A stretch of DNA of 36,583 bases from an uncultured Lachnospiraceae bacterium (GTDB taxonomy: Bacteria; Bacillota; Clostridia; Lachnospirales; Lachnospiraceae), in the NCBI GenBank assembly GCA_902785055.1, contig CACZXG010000012.1:1-36583 (forward strand). The letters run 5' to 3'. A program made the position numbers and the translations under genes. The notes under the pieces were generated by a model. That model was not told the origin of the DNA. It searched no databases and saw nothing but the letters and a program-made list of their open reading frames with translations. This document shows positions 16,951 through 23,762 of the stretch, one piece after another. Every line of letters starts with the position of its first letter. The first letter of the stretch is position 1.

Positions 16951-19251
16951 ATGATGAGGAAGAACAAAAGAGAACAGATATTTACAGGCAGGTTCGACAG
17001 CAATGCCAGAGGTTTCGGATTCGTAACCGTTGAAGGATTCGAGAGAGACCTGTTCATACCCCAGGGCTGCACGGGCGGTGCTGTCTACGGAGACACTGTC
17101 GAGGTGAGGATCACGCGGGGAAGCCTGGACGAGAGCGGCCATGGAGACGACGGACAGGGTAAAAGGGCTGAAGCCGAGGTGACAAGGATCCTTGAGCACG
17201 GGGTAAAGATGGTCGTCGGAACATACCATGCTTTCAGAAGGCCTGTACAGAAGACATACATTAAGGATTACATCATGCTCGGAAAGAGGATGGTCGGAAA
17301 GACAGTATCCCTGAGCATCGCCGGCTATATCACGCCGGACAACACCAAGATCCCTTTCGAGGTGGATGTACCTGCCGATGGGAAGAACGGTGCGCTTGAA
17401 GGACACAAGGTGGTATCACAGATCAGCATCTATCCCGGGAACGGAGAGAATCCCGTCGGAAACGTAACAGAGATCCTGGGTCATGTAACAGATCCCGGAG
17501 TAGACATCCTGTCTATTGTAAAGGGATATGAGATCCCTACGGAATTTCCGAAGGAAGTGACCGACGAGGCGGACAGGATTCCGGAGAGCGTCGATGTCCG
17601 GTCGGAGACAATCGCAAGACAGAACCGGACTGACTACAGGGATCTTCCCACGGTCACCATTGACGGAGAAGACACCAAGGATATAGATGACGCCATTTCA
17701 CTGGTGAAAGAAGGCAAAAAATGGAAGCTCGGCGTGCATATCGCCGACGTCGCGGAATATGTAAAAGAGGGGTCAGCACTAGATAAAGAGGCCTTTAACA
17801 GAGGCACCAGCGTTTATCTGGCAGACCGGGTCATCCCGATGCTGCCCAGGAAGCTGTCCAACGGGATCTGCTCCCTTAACGCGGGGGAAGACCGACTCGC
17901 CATGAGCTGTGTCATGACAATCGATGAAAACGGCGAGGTTTCGGAATACGAGATCTCTGAATCGATCATCCATGTGGACGCCCGCCTGTCCTATAACGGC
18001 GTAATGCGGCTTTTTGAGGAGAATGACGACAGTGAGATCGCACAGTCACTGAGCTGGCAGGGTTACAGAGGAATCAAGGGAAGAACGCAGAAACTTGCAA
18101 GAATGCTCCGGAATATGAAGAAGCTTGCCGCACAGCTTCGCGAGAACCGGGAGAAGAGAGGCAGTATAGATTTTGACTTCCCGGAAGCTAAGATCGTACT
18201 GGATGAGATGGGAAGACCTGTGGAGATCTCCCTGAGAGAGAGAACAGACGCCACAGACCTCATCGAGGACTTCATGCTCCTGGCCAATGAGACTGTAGCC
18301 AGACATTGCGTGTATCTGGAGATCCCTTCGGTCTACCGTGTGCATGAAGTTCCCGCTGTGGACAAAATGAAGGAGTTGGCGCAGCTTGTCAGGGGATTCG
18401 GATACCGGTTTAAGCCCGGGCAGGGAGATGTGCATCCTTCCCAGATCAGAAACCTTCTGGGGAAGATGAAAGACAGACCTGAAGAGGCTATGCTGAGCAG
18501 AGTGGTCCTTCGAAGCATGCAGAAAGCACAGTACGCGACGGGATGCGAGGGGCACTTCGGCCTCGCGCTGAAGTATTACTGCCACTTCACCTCTCCGATC
18601 CGCAGATACCCGGACCTTCTGGTTCACAGAAGTCTCAAGTACTGGCTGCGAGGCGAGATGGACGAGAGTGCAGTGGACAGGCTCAATCTTTATCTTCCGG
18701 GTGCGGCTGCCAGAAGCTCGGCAATGGAGCAGAGAGCCGCGGAAGTAGAGCGGGAGACCGTGAAACTCAAGAAAGCCCAGTACATGGAAGAAAGGATCGG
18801 TGAGAACTATACCGGCACGATCTCCGGCATAACGGGATGGGGCATCTATGTGGAACTGCCCGATACCGTGGAGGGAATGATCCGCATCAGCGATCTGACA
18901 GATGATTTCTATGCGTATGACGAAAAACGGTATATACTTGTAGGGGAGCGTACAGGGCACACCTATATGCTCGGTCAGACCATGAATGTTACTGTAGCCG
19001 GTGTCGATACCGCAAGAAGGACTATTGATTTCATGCCTGAAGGTTCGGATCGCCGGGACACTGAAGAGCAGGATCACAGACACTTCTCAAAGCGTGGTGA
19101 AGGCAGGAAAGGATCTGATCCCGACAGAGAGAAGGGAAGAAGAAACGGCAGGAAGAAGCTGTTTCTGGACCGCACGGGCAGGATCCTGGCCGGCAAATCC
19201 GGCAGACACACGGGCCGCAAGAAACACAGGGACAGAAAGGGAAGAAAATGA
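16951..19251 (+). CDS. rnr: Ribonuclease R
   Basis: Processive 3'-5' exoribonuclease that degrades structured RNA, including mRNAs freed by trans-translation. The protein has 766 residues. Cold-shock-type domains occupy the first ~220 residues (GRFDSNARGFGFV). The RNB catalytic domain carries the metal-binding DIDDA (244-248) and DRVIPMLP. An S1 domain lies near 615-690 (GTISGITGWGIYVEL). The last ~70 residues form an Arg/Lys/Gly-rich basic tail. The basic tail is the part that contacts tmRNA-SmpB in E. coli RNase R. The stop overlaps the smpB start by 4 nt, so the two are translationally coupled. The start has only a weak purine-rich site; the adjacent ATG at 16954 is an alternative. Confidence 0.95.
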   Translation: MMRKNKREQIFTGRFDSNARGFGFVTVEGFERDLFIPQGCTGGAVYGDTVEVRITRGSLDESGHGDDGQGKRAEAEVTRILEHGVKMVVGTYHAFRRPVQKTYIKDYIMLGKRMVGKTVSLSIAGYITPDNTKIPFEVDVPADGKNGALEGHKVVSQISIYPGNGENPVGNVTEILGHVTDPGVDILSIVKGYEIPTEFPKEVTDEADRIPESVDVRSETIARQNRTDYRDLPTVTIDGEDTKDIDDAISLVKEGKKWKLGVHIADVAEYVKEGSALDKEAFNRGTSVYLADRVIPMLPRKLSNGICSLNAGEDRLAMSCVMTIDENGEVSEYEISESIIHVDARLSYNGVMRLFEENDDSEIAQSLSWQGYRGIKGRTQKLARMLRNMKKLAAQLRENREKRGSIDFDFPEAKIVLDEMGRPVEISLRERTDATDLIEDFMLLANETVARHCVYLEIPSVYRVHEVPAVDKMKELAQLVRGFGYRFKPGQGDVHPSQIRNLLGKMKDRPEEAMLSRVVLRSMQKAQYATGCEGHFGLALKYYCHFTSPIRRYPDLLVHRSLKYWLRGEMDESAVDRLNLYLPGAAARSSAMEQRAAEVERETVKLKKAQYMEERIGENYTGTISGITGWGIYVELPDTVEGMIRISDLTDDFYAYDEKRYILVGERTGHTYMLGQTMNVTVAGVDTARRTIDFMPEGSDRRDTEEQDHRHFSKRGEGRKGSDPDREKGRRNGRKKLFLDRTGRILAGKSGRHTGRKKHRDRKGRK

Positions 19252-19721
19252 GCGCCAAGGAAGCGATCAAGCTGGTGGCCAACAACAAGAAGGCCTACCA
19301 CGACTATTTCATAGAAGAGAAATACGAGGCGGGGATCGAGTTGTTCGGAACAGAGGTGAAATCCATCCGCCAGGGCAAGTGCAGCATCAAGGAGGCCTAT
19401 GTCACCATTGATCACGGCGAAGCCTTTGTGGAGGGTATGAATATCAGCCCATACGAGAAGGGCAACATTTTTAACCGCGAGCCCCTCAGAAAGAGGCGTC
19501 TGCTCCTTCACAAGAGGGAGATCATGAAGCTGGCCGGACAGGTCCAGGCCAAGGGCTACACTCTGATGCCCCTGCAGGTCTACTTTAAGAACGGCCGGGT
19601 CAAAATAGAGGTTGGCCTCGCTCGAGGCAAGAAGCTTTACGACAAGCGCGACGACCTCAAGAAGAAGGCCATGAAGAGGGAGACCGAGAGAGATTTCAGA
19701 AACAGCCAGATCAAGATGTAA
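19248..19721 (+). CDS. smpB: SsrA-binding protein SmpB
   Basis: RNA-binding partner of tmRNA that brings it to stalled ribosomes. The protein has 157 residues, typical. It has NKKAYHDYFIEEKYEAGIELFGTEVKS at the N-terminal OB core (read in the segment from 13 to 39) and the basic C-terminal tail KKLYDKRDDLKKKAMKRETERDF, which enters the decoding centre. Its ATG overlaps the rnr stop codon (ATGA). The tmRNA gene itself starts 136 nt downstream under its own promoter, so all trans-translation partners are side by side. Confidence 0.96.
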   Translation: MSAKEAIKLVANNKKAYHDYFIEEKYEAGIELFGTEVKSIRQGKCSIKEAYVTIDHGEAFVEGMNISPYEKGNIFNREPLRKRRLLLHKREIMKLAGQVQAKGYTLMPLQVYFKNGRVKIEVGLARGKKLYDKRDDLKKKAMKRETERDFRNSQIKM

Positions 19722-19724
19722 GTC

Positions 19725-19743
19725 AGACGGATTATACCCGTCT
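19725..19743 (+). terminator. Small hairpin after smpB
   Basis: AGACGG and CCGTCT form a 6-bp stem with a 7-nt loop just after the smpB stop. The following CTGTATTT has only a short T run, so at best it is a weak terminator before the ssrA promoter. Confidence 0.35.
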
Positions 19744-19778
19744 CTGTATTTGGAAAGTGAAACCGCTGGTCTAAATTA

Positions 19779-19806
19779 TTGACTTAGCGGCTTCAGGTAG
19801 TATAAT
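19779..19806 (+). promoter_or_regulatory. Promoter of ssrA (tmRNA)
   Basis: TTGACT (19779-19784), a 16-nt spacer and a perfect TATAAT (19801-19806) give a start near 19813, about 45 nt before the mature tmRNA 5' end. A 5' leader would be removed by RNase P. Confidence 0.8.
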
Positions 19807-19857
19807 CTGATAACAGAGAAGCGGTCTTTGTTTGGACCGGACTTCCTTGTATAACCC

Positions 19858-20206
19858 GGGTCAGTAAAGGTTTCGACAGGGGTCATGCAGGTGGAGAAGC
19901 TATCCGACGCCGATCGTTAAACGGCAAAATTAAAAATAAACGCTAACAACAATAGAGTAGCACTGGCAGCATAACTTCTGCCCGTCGTCTGGAGGACACC
20001 CGCATCCTGCAGCTCCGGCGTTATGAAAGCGGGAAACGACACGGGGTAAGCTTTGCCCCCGCGGGCGTATCATGAAGCTACTAAAGCAGGTGGATTGACT
20101 GTTTTCCGCCTGTGGAGGGAACGGGAGTGATCCGAAAAAACCGTCTATGATAGTAGAAGGACATTGAATTGGCTTTTGGACAGGGGTTCGATTCCCCTCT
20201 GATCCA
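19858..20206 (+). ncRNA. ssrA: Transfer-messenger RNA (tmRNA)
   Basis: Rescues stalled ribosomes by acting as tRNA-Ala and then as mRNA for a degradation tag. The ends pair as an acceptor stem: GGGTCAG at 19858 with CTGATCC ending at 20205, discriminator A at 20206. The 3' T-arm is GGGGTTCGATTCCCC, and the 5' side has the hallmark AAGGTTTCGACAGGGG. CCA is not encoded. The tag frame is best read at 19924-19974 as AKLKINANNNRVALAA then TAA. The C-terminal VALAA is as expected for ClpXP/ClpAP recognition, while the exact resume codon is inferred. The length of about 349 nt is normal. A perfect terminator follows. Confidence 0.95.
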
Positions 20207-20216
20207 TACCGCTGGA

Positions 20217-20258
20217 GCGCAGCATCAGGTGAATACTGATGCTGCGCTTTTTATTATT
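20217..20258 (+). terminator. Rho-independent terminator of ssrA
   Basis: GCGCAGCATCAG and CTGATGCTGCGC form a perfect 12-bp stem around a 7-nt loop, followed by TTTTTATTATTT. It closes the rnr-smpB-ssrA block. Confidence 0.92.
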
Positions 20259-20314
20259 TAAACGATGAGCCGGATAAAGTACTTCACTACCCTTTTGTGT
20301 AGGGCTCTTTGAGC

Positions 20315-20337
20315 TCATTGATGATACAATCAAATGA
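20315..20337. promoter_or_regulatory. Imperfect dyad upstream of the signalling operon
   Basis: TCATTGAT (20315-20322) and ATCAAATGA (20329-20337) are complementary apart from one extra base. The only -10-like sequence downstream (TATATT, 20352-20357) has no -35 at the right distance; the dyad covers that zone. This is the arrangement expected for an activator-dependent, possibly autoregulated promoter, but no binding protein is shown. Confidence 0.35.
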
Positions 20338-20384
20338 TGAGTTAAAGATAGTATATTGATCAAACACACATTTAGGAGACGTCC

Positions 20385-22052
20385 ATGTCGATACGCATGA
20401 AACAAATCAGAATGATCATATCTGCACTGCTGCTTCTGATCATCGTATCTGCATATCGTATTTGGAGCCTGAACTATTATCCGCAGGATCCGCTCAGAAC
20501 ATACATCCTGTATGCATGTTATGTGTTTTTATTCCTTTTATGGGGCGTTTCCATCTATAACCGGGTCACGCAGAAGAGTATGCGGATCTGGCTTTATTTG
20601 GAAGCCGGTGTGATGCTGCTCGGTCTCACGCTTCGATTTCTGCAGGACACTTTCTGGTACAGAAATATCTGGCTTATGCGGATCAGTGGGCTTTGCATTG
20701 CCGCGACAATTCTGCCCTTCCTTCTATTGGGAATGTATGCGTCGCTTGGTATAGGGCAGAACGACCAGTATTTCATGGATCATAAGTGGTTCGGTTTTAT
20801 TGTTCCGGTCCTCGCATCGACCTACATGATTGTTATGGACGAGAAGAATCATTTCGTGTTCTTCATTGACCCTGCCGAGCAGCAGCCGAATCTTTCCTTT
20901 CATCCGGGCAAAGGATTTTTTGTGCTTTTCACGATAGGTTACGTCATGATGATCCTGCGGGTACTGATCATCTACAGCCGCAACAGAAACATCTACGGAA
21001 CAGGGATTATGAGAATTGTCATCCCTCTTTTTGAACCGATCGTAATGCTGCTGTTTACTCTGGATTATTTCCTGTTCTCTCTGGGAATTGTTCCCTGGCT
21101 GGAAGGCAAAGAGATTCTTGAGCTCTATGCCAAAATATACCTGGTCGAAGTTCTCACATGGGAATTCTATATTTTCATGGGGCTCGTGCCTGTCAACATG
21201 GAATGCCGGAGTATTCTTGAGAACGCGACAGTTGGCATGCAGATCCTTAGCGGCAGCGAAAAGATCTTGTCAAAGAGCGCTGTGCCTGTATCTGCACAGA
21301 CTATAAAAGCGTTGGAGAAAAGTGATTTTGTCACACTCGGTGATGGGAAAGAACTGCATATGCAGGCTTTGGCAGACGGTACCTTTTTGTGGTATACAGA
21401 TACGTCCCGCCTCAGAAAAACGATCGATGATCTCGAAAACAGTGTAGAACAGCTTTCGCAGCAGAGCACCATCCTGGAAGAGGAGTTCAGAGCCAGGAAC
21501 AATATGGCCAAAACGCAGACACAGAACAGGATCTATGACGAACTTACAAGTGAAGTTTCTGTTCAGCTTCAGAAAATGAAAGAACTCATACACCATCAGG
21601 ACAGCGGGTATGATGACGTAGAGACAATGCGCAAACTCTGCTTACTTGGTACATATGTGAAAAGGCGCTGCAACCTGAAGCTGATCCGGCTGGGAATGGG
21701 GACGATCGATCCGATGGATATGAGGATCAGCCTGGAGGACATGGTCCGGGCTGCCAATAATATGAATATCCGGGCTTCTATCAATTGGAATCCATCCGAT
21801 TTACTGCCGTCGGATTTCTATCTCTTTGTGCTGGATACACTGGAAAGAGTGCTGGAATATGAAGATTTTGAGCTTGGGGAGATCCGTATAGAAACAATTC
21901 CGAACGGAGCGTCATTGGAAATTCACAGATTCGAAGAGTATTATTCAAAGCCTGTATATCAGGACGCGGATGGACAGTATCCGCAGGTGATGGAGGAACT
22001 TCCTGACGGCTATAGGATCATGCTGAAGGCGGGAGGTGACCGCCATGTTTGA
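20385..22052 (+). CDS. Polytopic membrane sensor with degenerate histidine-kinase-like cytoplasmic region
   Basis: 555 residues. The first ~270 contain seven or eight hydrophobic helices (about 10-28, 38-57, 68-88, 94-121, 134-152, 176-196, 207-235, 244-270), as in 7TM-type sensor N termini. After a PAS-like stretch (about 280-345) and a coiled coil comes a dimerisation-like helix with QNRIYDEL at the position where NarL-type kinases have their phospho-accepting His box. No His is present there. The C-terminal ~120 residues show no N-box or G-box, so ATP binding is not expected. It overlaps a genuine soluble kinase gene by 8 nt. The likely role is the membrane-bound sensing half of a split kinase. 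AGGAG lies 6 nt before the ATG. The ligand is unknown. Confidence 0.7.
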   Translation: MSIRMKQIRMIISALLLLIIVSAYRIWSLNYYPQDPLRTYILYACYVFLFLLWGVSIYNRVTQKSMRIWLYLEAGVMLLGLTLRFLQDTFWYRNIWLMRISGLCIAATILPFLLLGMYASLGIGQNDQYFMDHKWFGFIVPVLASTYMIVMDEKNHFVFFIDPAEQQPNLSFHPGKGFFVLFTIGYVMMILRVLIIYSRNRNIYGTGIMRIVIPLFEPIVMLLFTLDYFLFSLGIVPWLEGKEILELYAKIYLVEVLTWEFYIFMGLVPVNMECRSILENATVGMQILSGSEKILSKSAVPVSAQTIKALEKSDFVTLGDGKELHMQALADGTFLWYTDTSRLRKTIDDLENSVEQLSQQSTILEEEFRARNNMAKTQTQNRIYDELTSEVSVQLQKMKELIHHQDSGYDDVETMRKLCLLGTYVKRRCNLKLIRLGMGTIDPMDMRISLEDMVRAANNMNIRASINWNPSDLLPSDFYLFVLDTLERVLEYEDFELGEIRIETIPNGASLEIHRFEEYYSKPVYQDADGQYPQVMEELPDGYRIMLKAGGDRHV

Positions 22053-23064
22053 GAAGCTTAAAGACAGACTTCATACAGTCGCACTTATCCGGGAGGCGAT
22101 CAACAGCTATCCTGACGGAATCTGTTTTGCGGCGCCGGGCGGCAGGCCTATCCTCGCCAATAAAAAGATCAATGATATCTGCTATATGATGACAGGGCAT
22201 ACCGTGACAAATGCAGATCGGATGTGGGAGGAGCTCGGAGATCATAGAATACAGGTTACGCTTCCTGACCCGAACGGCGATGCATCGAATGATCTCAATG
22301 AAGGGACAGAACAGATCCTGTGCCGTCTTCAAAATGAGCAGGTATGGCAATTTCAGCGCCGGCAGCTGATGTTGGATTCCGGGCCGGTCATGCAGTATGA
22401 AGCTGCGGATGTCTCGGAATTATATAGGTATCAGAAGCAGCTGCAGGAAAAGAATGAACAGCTGTCAGGGATGCTCGAAAGGCAGAAAACGCTGTTGCAG
22501 AACATTGTGGAGAACAATCTGAAAAAGGAAGTGCTTCATACCAAGATGCGGATCCATTCCGATTTTGGAAGACTCCTGGTCATGACAGAAAACCGGCTCT
22601 CAAACAGGGAAGAGAGCTCGGATGATTCGGATATTTTTGAGGCCTGGGATCATGTGATCAGCGATATGGAAAATGCAAGTGAACGAAAAGAACTCGCGGC
22701 CGCTTCTCCCCAGACGGAACTCTTAAAGATGGCAGAAATGATCGGATGCAAAGTCGAGTTTACGGGAGAGCAGCCCAAAGAGAGAAGAGCTCTGCTCCTT
22801 CTGTATGCCGCGATCCGGGAGGCGCTTACAAACGCTGTCCGTCATGCCGGCGCTGACAGACTTATTGTAGATATCCGGCATGATGATAGATACTATAGAG
22901 TCGCCATTTCCAGCAACGGAAGAAACGACGTCATGTCCGTACATGAAGGCGGAGGGCTCAGCGACCTCAGACGCCGTCTGGAGCAGGAAGGCGCGGAACT
23001 TTCTATAGATATTAATGGCGGAGTTGTGATGAATGTCACGATTCCGAAGGGAGAGGACGGATGA
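22045..23064 (+). CDS. Soluble PAS-containing sensor histidine kinase (NarL-partner type)
   Basis: 339 residues from the ATG at 22045, which has GGGAGG 8 nt upstream; a GTG at 22036 overlaps that site and is less likely. No membrane helix is seen. A PAS-like N-terminal region (about 15-125) leads to a coiled coil (126-155) and a dimerisation helix with His171 in MRIHSDFGRLL, the probable phosphorylation site. The HATPase domain has the N-box REALTNAVRHAGA (258-270), SSNGR where DNG is usual (289-293), and EGGGLSDLRRRL (301-312). It is sandwiched between a membrane sensor-like gene (8-nt overlap) and a response regulator gene (4-nt ATGA overlap). It therefore probably relays the membrane protein's signal to that regulator. 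Confidence 0.85.
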   Translation: MFEKLKDRLHTVALIREAINSYPDGICFAAPGGRPILANKKINDICYMMTGHTVTNADRMWEELGDHRIQVTLPDPNGDASNDLNEGTEQILCRLQNEQVWQFQRRQLMLDSGPVMQYEAADVSELYRYQKQLQEKNEQLSGMLERQKTLLQNIVENNLKKEVLHTKMRIHSDFGRLLVMTENRLSNREESSDDSDIFEAWDHVISDMENASERKELAAASPQTELLKMAEMIGCKVEFTGEQPKERRALLLLYAAIREALTNAVRHAGADRLIVDIRHDDRYYRVAISSNGRNDVMSVHEGGGLSDLRRRLEQEGAELSIDINGGVVMNVTIPKGEDG

Positions 23065-23684
23065 CAAAAGTACTGATCGTAGATGATTCCCGCGTGTCAA
23101 GGGAAGCTTTTGAACGGACCCTGTCCGCAGATCCGGGGTACCTGGTGGTGGCGGCGATCGAAAACGCAGCCAACGCGGAGATTGCCTGCATGTCTGATCA
23201 GATTGATCTGATCCTTATGGACGTCTGCACGGCGGATGACGAGTCCGGCATACGCGCTGCCGGCAAGATCAAGAAGAATTATCCGAATACTAAGATCATT
23301 GTGATGACATCTATGCCGGAGTATTCCTTTATTCAGAAGGCAAAAGACAGCGGCAGTGACAGTTTTTGGTACAAGGAGTATGGCGAAACCTCTTTGCTGG
23401 AAATCTGTAACCGTACTGTTCAAGGTGAGCGTGTATGGCCGGACGCGCTGCCGGTCGTTATGATCGGACTCGCCAGAAGCGACGAGTTTACGGAACGGGA
23501 ACTGGAGGTGATCCGCGAGCTCGCGCAGGGCAGCCGCTATGAGGATATAACGGAGGCACTTCACATATCCATGAATACAGTCAAGTATCACGTCAAGAAT
23601 ATTCTTCTTAAGACCGGATTTAAGACCACGTTGCAGCTGGTGGCGGAAGTGGTGGAGAAGAGGCTGATACTGCCAAAATACTGA
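23061..23684 (+). CDS. NarL/LuxR-family response regulator
   Basis: 207-residue DNA-binding regulator. The receiver domain has the acidic pair Asp8-Asp9, the phospho-acceptor Asp54 (LILMDV), the MTS switch threonine and a conserved Lys in WYKEY. The C-terminal LuxR-type helix-turn-helix runs from FTERELEVIRELAQG to the recognition helix in SMNTVKYHVKNIL. Its ATG overlaps the kinase stop codon, ensuring matched expression. Likely targets are its own operon and the two surface-protein genes just downstream, an inference from position only. No terminator was recognised between this gene and 23763. Confidence 0.9.
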   Translation: MTKVLIVDDSRVSREAFERTLSADPGYLVVAAIENAANAEIACMSDQIDLILMDVCTADDESGIRAAGKIKKNYPNTKIIVMTSMPEYSFIQKAKDSGSDSFWYKEYGETSLLEICNRTVQGERVWPDALPVVMIGLARSDEFTERELEVIRELAQGSRYEDITEALHISMNTVKYHVKNILLKTGFKTTLQLVAEVVEKRLILPKY

Positions 23685-23762
23685 AAGAAGGTCGTTTAAT
23701 TTAGTTACATTCACTCTTTCATAAACGGAGAGTGTTGATTACAGCCTGAAGGGAGGTCATTT

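Noticed and set aside
20207-20384. Integration (att) site at the 3' end of ssrA
   Set aside because: No direct repeat of the ssrA 3' end was found downstream in the window and no integrase gene is present.
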